A stretch of 64,000 bases of DNA from Pseudovirgaria hyperparasitica (Eukaryota; Ascomycota; Dothideomycetes; Acrospermales; Acrospermaceae). The stretch is from assembly GCF_010093815.1 (NCBI RefSeq), contig NW_022985568.1, positions 715,308 through 779,307 on the forward strand, in the 5' to 3' direction. The stretch's first letter is position 1. Every line of letters starts with the position of its first letter. Shown here piece by piece: positions 20,406 to 31,842 of the stretch. A program made the translations under genes and the position numbers. The notes below the pieces were generated by a model, which was given only the letters and a program-made list of their open reading frames with translations, was not told the origin of the DNA and searched no databases.

Positions 20406-21690
20406 ATGCAGTCGGTCCCAATAGCAGACCTCCACCCCTTCATCACCAGTCCCGACATTGCATCCAAACGCACAGCAGCCGAGACTATAGCATCTCACCT
20501 CAGAGCCCACGGCTATGTCGGAATCAAGGGCCATGGCATCCCACAAGAGATACTCAACAACGCATTCGACGTCATGCACAAGTTCTTCGACCTACCCCTT
20601 GCCGACAAAATGACAGCCCCGCACCCGGACACACCAACGCCTCATCGCGGCTATCTCGCGGCAGGGGTCGAGAAATCAGGAAATCTAGGGGCGGTATACG
20701 CGAGCACGGAGGCGGAGAAGGCGTTCTTGCGGAGTGCGTCTGATTGGAAGGTTTGAGTCCCTTTTCTACACACACACACATATATATATATACATGTATA
20801 TATATATACGCATATATTCCCCATGCCAGCACCTAACACCCTTCATTCCCCAGGAAACATTCGACATCGGCAGCCCCGCAAACACCTCCCAGCCAAACAT
20901 CTGGCCCCCAGCATCCCTCCTCCCCTCCTTCCAACCCACCCTCCTCACCCTCTACACCCACCTCACAACCCTCTCCGCCCACCTCCTCGAAGCCCTCATG
21001 CTCAGCCTCGACCTCAGCGCTTCCGACCGCGCCACACTCCGCAACATGCACGATCCGCACGAGCCGAGCATGCGGCTGGCACACTACCTCCCCCTGAGCG
21101 CCGAGCAGCTGCGCGATGCCAGTGTAATGCGGATTGCGCCGCACCGGGACTTTAGGTTCGTGAGTACTGTTAGCGAGAGTGGTAAATTGGGGGGGGGAAT
21201 AGAGTGCTAATGTGAAGATATGGGCGGTAGTTCGTTTACGCTCCTTGTCCAGGAGAGTGTCGGGGGGCTGGAGTTTGAAGAGCGCCGCGGGACGGGCGCG
21301 TATGTGTGTGCTGTGCCGCGGGATGGCGTGGTGTATTTGAACATTGGCGATGTCTTTGAGAGGTTGTCGAATGGTATGCTGCACGTCCTTTCATTCTTTC
21401 TTGTGATTGCCTGTGTGTGGCGTGGGTATCACTGATTTTCTCGTATAGGCGTGTATCCGTCGCCGCTGCACCGCATCAGCAAGCCTGCTGGGGCTCTAGA
21501 AGGTGGCGAGGATACAATCCCGTCTCGCTATTCGATTCCGTTCTTCGTGAATATCAGGCCGGATGCTGTTATTAGGCCGATGCCATCGCGAGTGGAGAGG
21601 GATGGCGGGGAGGCGCGGTTTGCGCCGATTAGCTATATGGATATGTGTCAGGAGCTGTTCACGCTGACGCAGCCGAGAGGAGTAGAGTGA
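20406..21690 (+). CDS. Isopenicillin-N-synthase-like 2OG-Fe(II) dioxygenase
   Basis: 343 aa in four exons: 20406-20750, 20854-21155, 21231-21373 and 21449-21690 (1032 nt). The introns of 103, 75 and 75 nt are longer than usual here; the first contains a CA/TA dinucleotide microsatellite. The N-terminal DIOX_N part (VPIADLHPF, GYVGIKGHGIP, FFDLPLADKM) is followed by the jelly-roll core. Iron ligands are His and Asp of PHRD (about residue 213) and the distal His of SPLHRIS (about 270). The 2OG-binding pair is R-x-S in RYSIPFF. Such enzymes hydroxylate, desaturate or cyclise small molecules or peptides using 2-oxoglutarate. Intron 2 uses a less common GTTCGT donor, chosen because it gives RDFSSFTLLVQ. 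Position next to the UstYa-like and peptide genes suggests a tailoring role, but this is inference. Confidence 0.92.
20767..20811. repeat. (CA)n-(TA)n dinucleotide tract in intron 1
   Basis: Alternating CA followed by TA dinucleotides inside the first intron of the dioxygenase gene. It explains the antisense and overlapping low-complexity ORFs at this position. Confidence 0.85.
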
Positions 21691-22475
21691 GTAAGAGTGT
21701 TTGGATAGGTTTGATGTGGAATCGCATGAGGATGTCTCTTTTCGCGGTGACTCTGTTAAGCGAGATGTAGTGTACGAAATGGCCTCTATCATAAATCCGA
21801 GGAAAGATATATAAGAAGTATAATATCTATTACTACGAAGTAACCTATCTAAATACTAGTACATACTACTAAGCTTAGAAGCAACAACAAACTTTACTCT
21901 ATTCTAAATATCTACAGTAGTCTATATCAATATCATCGTATACACTATAGTCAAGACCTCTTTACTCTATAGAGTAGTAATACTACCGACGAAGAGAAGA
22001 TTTATAAGATATTCTTCGAAGATAGTATAGGTAAAGAAGAAGATAATAGAAAGAGACTCTCTATCTAATACACGAAGTTAACCTTTCATTATACTATATA
22101 TATGTACATGACATACCTCTCGAGTAGAAGATTAAGTACATATGCTAGACTGATACGATATAATAATTAGTATAATAATGCAAGCATCAAAGAATCGAAG
22201 AATCAATTATCAAGACCCCAAGCCAGACAGCCCACCAGAAAAGAAATTATCGCTCACGTCTAGTAGTTAGTTTAGATACGACCATATTAGTACTAAACCC
22301 ATTAAATATAAACGTACAAGAGATAGATAAACAGCGAAACCTTAAAGAGGTGAACCTAAGCCTGTTGCCATTAATAACTACCCTGGCATGTATATAATTC
22401 GGTATGACGTCATCCGTTAGGGTTATAGCATAGGTATTCGACGCGATGCAAACTTCGGTAGACGGTGCATGTATA

Positions 22476-22544
<69 letters not shown>
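22476..22544. repeat. (TAG)23 microsatellite
   Basis: An uninterrupted run of 23 TAG triplets. The Tyr-run ORF on the minus strand is only a translation of this repeat. Confidence 0.95.
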
Positions 22545-22750
22545 CAGCACACAAGCAATTCAGCGCCATAAGAACAAGTCCAAGAAAGAAAGCTAAATCA
22601 GCAAGTCATAAAGATCCGGCATATCATCGTATAATGCAAGCCTCGTAAGCACCCTATGCTTTTCATATGCGTAACGGCATATGATATACATGCAAATATA
22701 TACGATATAATCCAAAAAACAACCAAAAATCGCTCATGGGTAGTCGCAAT

Positions 22751-22753
<3 letters not shown>

Positions 22754-22801
<48 letters not shown>
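22754..22801. repeat. (AC)n microsatellite, ~23 units
   Basis: An uninterrupted AC/CA dinucleotide run about 50 bp beyond the stop codon of the C2H2 regulator, probably within its 3' UTR. Confidence 0.95.
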
Positions 22802-22804
<3 letters not shown>

Positions 22805-22851
22805 TACAAGAACAATCGCTCTCATGCAAATGCACAACAGCAGCAAAACCA

Positions 22852-25800
22852 TCAGAACAACTCCACACCCCATCCGTTTCTGCCCAACTTGCTCAGCACC
22901 CCACTTGCGCCTTCCAACAACTCCCCGGGACCGCCACTTGAACCACCATCTCGCCCTCCACTTCTTCCCCCTATCCGGCCCTGCACTCTCCTCAGCACCG
23001 CACCAACGCCTCTCTGCCACTGTGTCAGCGCAAGCGGCACACCACCCTGAGGCCAGCGCCCCACGCCCTCGATCCCCTTGAGCGCGACATCGAAATCAAA
23101 CAGACTGATAAATTCACTCGTCTCGCGCTCCAGTTCGCGCTCGTCCATCTCCGCTCCCGCGTCACTGCTCGACAAGATCTGCGGCGTCGGCGTGGCGGCA
23201 CGTACGCACTGTTTCCAGCGCGCTGTTGCGGCGGTCGTGACAGCCCACAGCACGAGCACAGCTGTGTAGAGACCCATTTCGGTGCCTGGGATGAGCGTGG
23301 GCGTCGGCTGGGTGGAGAGGGAGAGGCGGAGGAGGCGGACGGCGTGTTTCATGGCAATGTGGATGGGTGGCGGGTGCTTTGAATGTGTCCAGAGCGGGGC
23401 GATCCAGCTGCGCACGGCGTTCTTGTGTGCTGTGAAGACTTCTTCGGACGAGACTTTTTCGGATAAGATCCAGGTCTCGCCGGCGACGGCGAGGAGGTCG
23501 CGCAGGGGGATGTCGCGCGAGAGGTGGCAGGCGAGATATAGCAGCTGGGTGGGGATGGAAGGGTCGATGGTTTGAGGGAGGGCAGTTGTGTCGCGAGAGG
23601 TGGTTTTTAAGCGGTTGAGGTGGGCGGAGATGAGCAGGGCTGATTGGAAGGCATCGGCGGCTTGAAATGACTGGGGTGTGTTTGGGTCCGTGGGAATGGC
23701 GTACACGAAGTTTGGTGAGGCCGGGTGCTGTTGCAAGGAGCAAAGCCAGCTGGAGGCTGAATCGGCATCCCAGACAGAGAGACGAGACGGGAGTGGAAGC
23801 TCAAGTCCGGACACGGTTAATTTGGGCAATTTGCGGGCGAGCAGAGAGTCCTGCTGCGACTCGAGGATGTAGCAGGCGATGAGGAGTCGTTGTCGAGTGG
23901 ACAGGCGAACCCATTGCTTCCATTTGTTGCGCTGGTCGAGTGCTGGTGACAGCTTGGCGTAGCTACCAAGTGTGTTGCCCGAAGACATGACCTCCGAGTC
24001 AGTTGCCAGCTGCACGATGATATTAGCGATGAGTACGTGAAATCATGTGACGAATCCGGCTTACAATGCTGTACATATGTCTGAAGCGGTTCGATAACTG
24101 CTGTGAAGCTCGTCGGCCTCTGTATTGCGATACTAGCTCTATCAGGAATATGGCTTGCATGTCGCAAGGTCTCTGCAGCAGGCCTACATCGAGGTCGCGC
24201 TGCGAAAGAAGCTTGAGACACCGCTCGTGGAAGTTTCGACCATCGGCGCGAGCATTTGATTGCTTGGAGTACTGAGCGCCGACTGCCATCATCGCTGCCT
24301 TCAACAGTGGTGATGGCTCCTCCTGCCCAAACGTTGCTCGATGCACGACAGGGTAGACTGGATGAAAGTGGTGCCAATAGCATTCGATGTAGTCGGCAGA
24401 CGGGTAGCTATCGGACGTGGTGTCGAACTCGATCTGTGGAAACAGTGTTTTACGCTCGTCCTCGTCGCGCTCCTCGTGAGACTTGATGGGCATCTGGTAC
24501 ATGACGTAGCTCGAGAGGTTGTCATTCGAGGCTGACGCAGTCGTGCCTGGGTAGTCATAGGCTGTAGTCGCCATGCTCATCGACATGCCAAGTAGCCCTG
24601 GACTTTACACGACGTCAGCTCAGCCGAGATGAGTAGGAATGCTGTTGAACACAGGAGACTGAGGCGGAGGAGGCACGGCGCAGGACAGCCAGGGATCGAT
24701 GAAGGAGACGATGGAGCCGGCTTCAGATTCCGAATCGAAAGAGTAGGGCATCGCAGGGTAAGGCATAACAGCATCGTAACCTGGAGAAGCATACCCGCTC
24801 GACTCGGAGTAGGGAGGAGAAGGACACCACGGTTCGGTAGGGAAAGTCATGTGACCGTCAAAGGAAATCGGGACAGCAGAGTTGACGAGTGAATGGCTAG
24901 TACTGAAAGACCGAGCCTTCCCGGAACTAAGCATCCAGCGTCAGTCCGAGCCCAGGAAAAGGGTACAAAAACAAGGTAGGCGGATGGGATGAGATGGGAT
25001 GGGATGGATGGGATGCGCCGGAGCCGGATGTATTGTGATGGTCCACAACGCTAGCGTGCGTAGACTAGAACAGACACCAAGCATCCGAGGCGAGTAGGCA
25101 ATGGAAAGGAGAAGAGGGTGAGGAGATGAGACTTACGAAAGGTCCAAGATTCCTGATGCTGTGGATGCTGGGTAGATGGAGTGGTGCATGACACGGGTGT
25201 CGACTGGGTATTCTGAGTGGATTGAAGAGCCGTGCATGGCAGCTGAAGATGGTATTCTGGAGTCCATGGTTGAGCTGTCACGGCGCATTTCGGAGCTAGG
25301 CATGCATGTTAGAAGAGTAGTAGTGGTGAGTACTGATGGAATGGAAGGCATACTGTCGTTCTTTGTGACGTTGTAATAAGTCTGGACGGTGGAAAGATTT
25401 TCCACATTCGGGGAAGTCGCATCGGAGAGGTTCCTCTTCGTGGTTCTTCTGGTGGCGCCTCAAGTGCTCGGCACGTGTATATGACTATAAAAGGGCACGG
25501 TTAGAGGAGAGACAAGGCGTCGAGGCACAGGAGTGTACATACGCGACCGCACTTGCAGTGATGGACCTTGAGACCTTTCTTGGCCTTACTTATTCGGCCA
25601 GTCCTGGTATATGCGATGTCTTGTGCCATGGACGGCGGGGTGTCTGAACGATGCATTGTGGTAGTAGTGGTGATGGAAGTGATGTTTGCAGTTGATGCAA
25701 TCGGGTTAGGTGAAGGTAGACGACGATTGCTATGGATTAAGGGAGGCAGAGTTTGGGATGAAGGATGATGGTGATGATGATGATGAGAAGCTTGAGACAA

Positions 25801-25932
25801 CAGTTCGGCTGACAGAGGTTGGATTGAGAGGCGGCTGCGATCTGATATATGAAGAGCAGTTTGGCTAGTGGAAGGACGAGTGTGGTGAGCAGCAGCCAAG
25901 AGATTGACAATGGAGTGTTGCTGGTCCGGCAT
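22852..25932 (-). CDS. C2H2 zinc-finger plus fungal-TF-domain regulator
   Basis: 883 aa in six exons: 25932-25543, 25484-25354, 25295-25137, 24926-24651, 24602-24065 and 24009-22852 (2652 nt). The N terminus is Ser/Thr/His-rich with a His7 run. Two adjacent C2H2 fingers occupy about residues 125-176: HHCKCGRSYTRAEHLRRHQKNH (joined over intron 1) and LRCDFPECGKSFHRPDLLQRH. A Pro/Ser-rich linker follows. From about residue 390 the fungal-specific TF domain (PF04082-type) begins with YIECYWHHFHPVYPVVHRATF and runs to beyond 700. Such proteins are nuclear DNA-binding regulators; the target genes are unknown. Intron 3 is long (210 nt). Intron 4 is my least certain junction (donor GTTCAAC, acceptor TAAAG), chosen for frame and its CTGAC branch point. 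An unusually large gene-free region lies upstream. Confidence 0.88.
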
Positions 25933-27171
25933 TGTGGGTCCTGGAAGTTGTATATGGGTGAGGTGAATTCAAGGTGTCGAGGGCAGACTAGGAGCAGCAG
26001 CACGGGGCTGTAGACTGGATCGGGAATGATTAGCGCCTAGGGCTGGACCAGAATACTTTGACGGTGGACGAGGCTGGGGGGGTTGTCGAGCATGGACTGG
26101 GGATGCTGCGGTGGAGAGAGAGAGAGTGTCGCAGAAAGAGTCGAACGATGGGGAAGGACTATCAAGGATGGGAGGGGGGGGAGGGGGGAGGGGGGGTGTG
26201 CGGATAGTGGTCACAGAAGAGTGTGTTGAAGGGAATAGAGGAATAGACGAAGCTAGCACGGAGCCAAAAGGAAATAGAGTGGATCGGGAGGTGGACGCGA
26301 TACAGACTAGGGTTGTAGAAAGGGTCGGGAGAGTGTTTTGGGATGAGGACAGATAAGTCAGGGGTGTGAGAGAGAGTGTGTGTGGAGATGAAGCAAGATG
26401 ATTTGTCTGGGGGAATAGCAGTGAAAGAAGCTCGAAGTGTATATTTGGAGTGTAGGCTTGAGTAGTAGGTACAGTACAGTAGACAGATAGTCAGTAATAG
26501 TGGAGAGGTCTACATGAGAGAGAGCGAGAGGGATATGCAGCAGCGGAGGATTCCAGGGATTTCCAGGGACGACCGGGGGGAGAGTTTCGTCCAAGCAGCG
26601 AATGATACAGGGCGATGATACTTAGCCAGGCAGTGTGGATTGGGGTAGGGGGAGGGGGGTGGTGGGTGCATAAGGCGGTGCATAAGATGGCGCACTTTCG
26701 GACGATGACAGCAAAAGCTTGAGCGCGGGAGCACTGCACCACCGTACATGGATTTAGGCACAGAGGACAGACTGCCTAAAGGAGTAGAGGATAAAGCGCG
26801 TAAATGGCTTGAAAAGGATCAGTCAAACGGTCAAGATGCATCCCTTATCCATGATAATTAGAAGAGGACGAGGAGCAGCTCCCTCGGCCGAGCAGACAAA
26901 CGAATGATAGATAGCATCACAGTCCATGTACGCACATATTAACTGTTAGTTCGGATGCAAATGCAGTAGAAAATGGTCAAACAATAATATATCCATGGAT
27001 AAATTAGCACGACAGAGAGTCTGAGCATTATCAGTCTGCAGCCGGATCGTTGCCGAGCGCATCAATCAGATCATGCAAGAGTCAGAGCGTCAGAGTCACA
27101 CAGTCTCAGATCCAGAGAGACTAGAGTATCCATCATTAGCATCATCGGCATCGGCATTAGCATTAGCATCA

Positions 27172-27174
<3 letters not shown>

Positions 27175-27203
<29 letters not shown>
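27175..27203. repeat. (TCA)n microsatellite
   Basis: About ten TCA triplets, preceded by degenerate CATTAG/CATCAT words from 27130. Confidence 0.85.
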
Positions 27204-27204
<1 letters not shown>

Positions 27205-28339
27205 CCATCGCAGAAGCAGTAGATAGCAATTGGAAAAACAAGCGTCGGCTGTGGTGGTAGAGCTTGGGCCGAGTGACGGGCCTGGCTGCTGCTTTGCTCT
27301 CACTGTCTCTCTCTTACTCACACACTCTGTCCCTCTATCCCTACGATCTACTACTAATTACTACTAGTCTACTAAAATACCGAAACCTTCCAGTAGGCTA
27401 CCATCTTAGTGCACCCGAGGCGTAGCGAGATGGAACGTGCGCACCTGTTCTGTAAAGTGCGCGGGTGCATTGTATGCTCTGTGCTCTGTGGTGCCCGGCG
27501 CCGGGTGTCCTGTGCAGCCCGCGGGTAGTAGTAGTTTGTTAGGGCAGTAGCGATAGACTAATAGGTTAGCAGGCAGGGCAGACAGTGGCAGGGCAGACAG
27601 TGGCAGGGCAGGCACTACCCAAATACCCAAATTACCCTTTTGTGACTGTCAACCGTGGCAAGCAGTAGTGAAGATCTTGGTGGGGAAAGTGCGACCGTAG
27701 GCAACTACACCACCTTAAGCCTATTCCGGATAATCACCCGTGGCCGGTGATGCTATTTTTCGCTCGAGCCTGCCTGCTCCGCTCGCTCCTGCACTGTTGC
27801 TCTGTTGCTCTGTTGCTCCTTCTCTCTCTCTTCGTTCGCTCTCGTTCAGCCGCGCTCCACTTTTAATCCGCTACTTCTGCTTACATATACCTCTCTCTGC
27901 TCGGCCGAGGATGGCCATCTCCTGAGAGGCTGAGTGACTTTGTCCTGACTCTTCTTTGCTCCAGATTGATTCATCATCAGACAGACTTCCTGACTCTCGC
28001 TATTGTCGCCGATACGGCGGCGGCTATGGCTTGTCAAGACTTTCAAATTGCATCTAATGATGGACTCGTATCGTCGGCTCGTATTAGATTGTCAACGTTC
28101 TCAAACGCTTTCCGTACAATCCTCCCGTGCGCCCATCACCCTGCGTCTAAAATACCTCCCCTCCCATCTCCAAACCCATTTCAACACCACCAGGCCGAGC
28201 CGCTACGGGAGCTATTCCCCGTAGTCAATATCTCCACCCTTGCTCCTCTCTAGCGCCATCTGCACTGCCAGATTGGTGGTAGAGAGAGTGTGTAGACCCT
28301 CATTCTCAATAATTAGCATTCTGATACACCACTCACTAT

Positions 28340-28470
28340 TAGGGACCTGTCAGGTGTCCAGTCGATAGATATGCTGGCTGACGGCTGCTGGCTGCTGGCT
28401 GATGGCTGATACAGCACTATGAGCTATCCAGGTAGCTAGACATTAGGGACTTGTCGCATGTCCACTCGTA
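28340..28470. repeat. Two copies of ATTAGGGAC(C/T)TGTC...TGTCCA(G/C)TCG
   Basis: A ~27-bp element at about 28341-28367 recurs at about 28443-28469 with few differences. Each copy has GGAC at one end and GTCC at the other, giving weak dyad symmetry. Function is unknown. Confidence 0.7.
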
Positions 28471-30229
28471 CTGCGACTCAAAGCGCTGCCAACGCTGCTC
28501 CACTTCAGCCTCAAGGCGAATCATCATGACTGCAATGACTACTATATTTTACTGCTACTACGACCACAAGTACGGGCATCCAGGATAGGTCATGTTGCCG
28601 CTGACCGGTCAAGAACGTCAGACGGTCGCATTGTTGTACCGTAAGCCTTCAGGTGCGGGAGGATTGAAGCCACGGCGGGAGGAGTGCTTCACCTTCCCAC
28701 TCTTCCAGTACAGTACAGTTCGCGAGGTACTCGTAGGATTCGGCTCTGCTCGTGCCAACACATGCATGCGTGCGCAATCTCATTTCCACAGGCAGGCAGG
28801 CAGACAGGCAGGCAAGTAGGCAACAACATGTCAAGGTCAACATAAAACAGATGCCATGTGTCTAGCGGTGCCTGCAGCTGACATTAATTTACAGCTATCA
28901 GCATCCATCCCAGAACCACAGGCTCGGGTAATCGAGCGAACGCTCGGATCATCCAACAGACGAATGTTGGCTGCCTGTTGACGACTGGATCTGATTGATC
29001 GAGGCGAGGCCTGCACTCTCTTGGGTGCTCATCATGATACATCATCTTGCTCACAATGCTCAGTGCTCGGTCCTAGGTGCTCGTTGCACGCAGCACACAC
29101 CACACAGCACGCACAGGAGAAACAACAAAGTAGTGCGTGCACATTCACTACCCACTACCCACCCAAGAATAAGATAGCCGAACGGCCAAATCAGATACAT
29201 GTACACTCAGCCCAGCTACAGGAACCGACGATAGCTCTCCAAGACTATACTCCGATGCGAGGCTTGTTATCTAGTGTCTGCGTTAATTTGCAACAATTCC
29301 CTGTCCTGGTCAAGCGGCTGCTGCATGGCCACCACGCTGTGAGAATTAGGGGGTTAAGAGGAAGAGATGGTGGTATAGGGGGGGGGGAGGGGAGTAGGGG
29401 GAAAGGATCGACCGTCTCAAAACGTGGCTATCCTGTGTCGGTCTAGACTGCTTTTGGACAGTGCACACGGACCACGTCTCCCCAGCCACTCCACTGTTGA
29501 CCGCCGTTGTTGTCTTTTTGAAGTTCGTGCACTCCTTCCTCACTTCGGACGAGACAAGGGAACGACAACAACAATTCCCTCGATACTAATCTCGCCTTGT
29601 CGGAGGGAGGAGAAGAAAAAGCCTATCATCGTCCACTTATAAGCGCGCCTAGATGCTGCGATGAGACCAAATCGCTCAATGCTCTGCTAGAGACTCGAGT
29701 ACATGCAGCGATATACCTAGCAACGGTGGTGATGAGAAGCAACCATCGACGCGCGACAACACAGCACACAGCTAATAATTAGATGGGATCCCGCGACTCG
29801 GTCCCGTCCGTCGGCCGGGCTTGAGGGGCTTACAAGACCACGGTAGAGCCCGAGAGACAAGGTTATTCCGACAAATCTTAGTTGATTCCCGAAAAGTATG
29901 AAGCCGTTCAATTCTACGGTACCGCACACCGTCAATCACAACTCTCTCTCTCTCTGCCGACCGTTGGACGAATACTTGTCCCGACGGGATTGCAAGCCGG
30001 ACATGACAACAACGCCCATCGGGATGAGATATACGCTACCCACTCACTGGATCCGATGCGCTTGAGGCTTCACGCTTGGGCTTTTTAGGGTTTGTCCCGC
30101 CAGGCTGATAGGCGGGGCTCGGGGCATTTGTTGTCCCGGGGTGCGCTGCTTGTGGCACGCATGTGCTTGTGCCTCTGGTCGGTCTGAGAGTGAATAGTTC
30201 ACAGTTTACAGTTCACAGGTTTACAGGTC

Positions 30230-30264
30230 ACACAGTCCACAGTCCACAGTCCACAGTCCACAGC
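30230..30264. repeat. (CAGTCCA)n heptamer array
   Basis: Four to five copies of CAGTCCA in tandem. They are preceded by looser CACAG/TTACAG words from 30198. Confidence 0.85.
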
Positions 30265-30934
30265 TTGTTAGACTCCGATAGAGTTCACGTCTGTGTGTCC
30301 GTCCTTGCTTACATTATCACTCGTAGATCACATCCTTTGATTAATACTCCGACGGCGGTGCAGTTTGCAGTTTACAGAGTGAGTGCTACTGCTGCTGTCT
30401 GAACTAATGGTCCGTTCAAAAGCCACCAACACAGCCGACGAGACGATGCCCTGCTATCATTGTGCTTCATCGCGCTCCATATTACCAACATGCTCATGCT
30501 GTCCTCCGACTCGTCTGTGACAAGCTCGTGGTGGCATTGGCCTGTCCTGTCTGTCCATGACGTAGAAGGCCATCCACCCATGCCCATGTGCCGAAACGCC
30601 TGCTGATCCTCCCAAGGTTGATTTCTATTTATGAAGTCGTCGCACAGCATTCTCGTCGTCGTCGTCTGCTGATCCGGAACCAGCACGCCAGCCAGCCGTG
30701 GGACAAAACGTCCATTCAGACGCTCCAGAAGGCTGGTCGATCGCCGGTACGTTATGATTGCGTTTATGTATTCCAGTTCCCGCATCCGGTTAGGCGTACC
30801 GTGGAGAGCGGACGACGTCCTATGCTTCTCACTCTCTCTCTCTCTCTCCCCACGATAGAACTCCACTTGACAACTCTTGCAGACCAGACTGAGCTGCTGC
30901 AGGGTAGTTAGGTGCACAGCTTTTGATGACTTGC

Positions 30935-30958
30935 GTGCGTGCGTGCGTGCGTGCGTGT
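30935..30958. repeat. (GTGC)n tetranucleotide array
   Basis: Five or more GTGC units, which explain the Arg/Ala/Cys/Val-type low-complexity ORFs in all frames here. Confidence 0.85.
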
Positions 30959-31636
30959 GCGGCTCCGACTCCAGCTTGGGCTGTCACGCCTACGTATGTA
31001 TCGTCTTCTCACAAGCAGAAGAAGAAGCCTTGCCGTACCGCACCCAAGCAAGCCTCCCGCACGCCCCAGGGGGGGTTCTGTCTGTCTCTTCAAACCGAGC
31101 ATCCCGCATTCCCGTCCATCAGTCGATGCAGTATGGATGCAGTACCCTATGCACACACTCCAACGGTTCCCGCAGCCTCGTTCTTGACTCTGCTGAGTGC
31201 TGGCTGCTGGCTGCTGTCCATCTGTGAATGTGTCTATTTTGTACCGGCGGGCGGGGGCGCACGCACGCACCATCAGCTAGTAGCGTTCGTCGTCGTCGTC
31301 GTCGCTCGCTCGCTTTTCTGTCCAATCACCGCTCTTTTCCAATTCCCGCGTTGGGCTACGATCCTCTTTCTGGTTTTTTTTTTTGTTCTTGGTTAATTAT
31401 GCAGATTGATTTCGACCATTTTGAAACAACATCTTTCCTGCGTGTGCTGCTGAGTCCTACTACTCCTCCCCTGGTCCTGGTCCCTGTCATTCATTCCCCT
31501 ATCCCCCCCGCCGAAAGACTAAAATAAAGGCCAATCATACATTCCCGTCATTTGTTGGAACTTTACCATCATCCATAGATGCTTTGAAATCAGGTATTCT
31601 GCTTTGTTGTTCGTTGTCGTTTGTCGTACACCACCA

Positions 31637-31842
<206 letters not shown>

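Larger units (their letters stand above)
21691..22851. other. AT-rich block and microsatellites
   Basis: From about 21790 to 22180 the sequence is strongly A/T-rich with dense TA and CTAT/ATAG words and no gene. This is typical of a decayed transposon or RIP product. Two microsatellites follow (listed separately). The 3' UTR of the C2H2 regulator must end near 22850. Confidence 0.55.

Noticed and set aside
22598-23020. 140-codon minus-strand ORF with Cys/Val run
   Set aside because: It overlaps the true 3' end of the C2H2 regulator in another frame and is driven by the AC microsatellite.
27406-27630. CRISPR-like or satellite reading of the GGCAGGGCAGACAGT repeats
   Set aside because: There are only two to three imperfect short copies without uniform spacers, and the genome is fungal.
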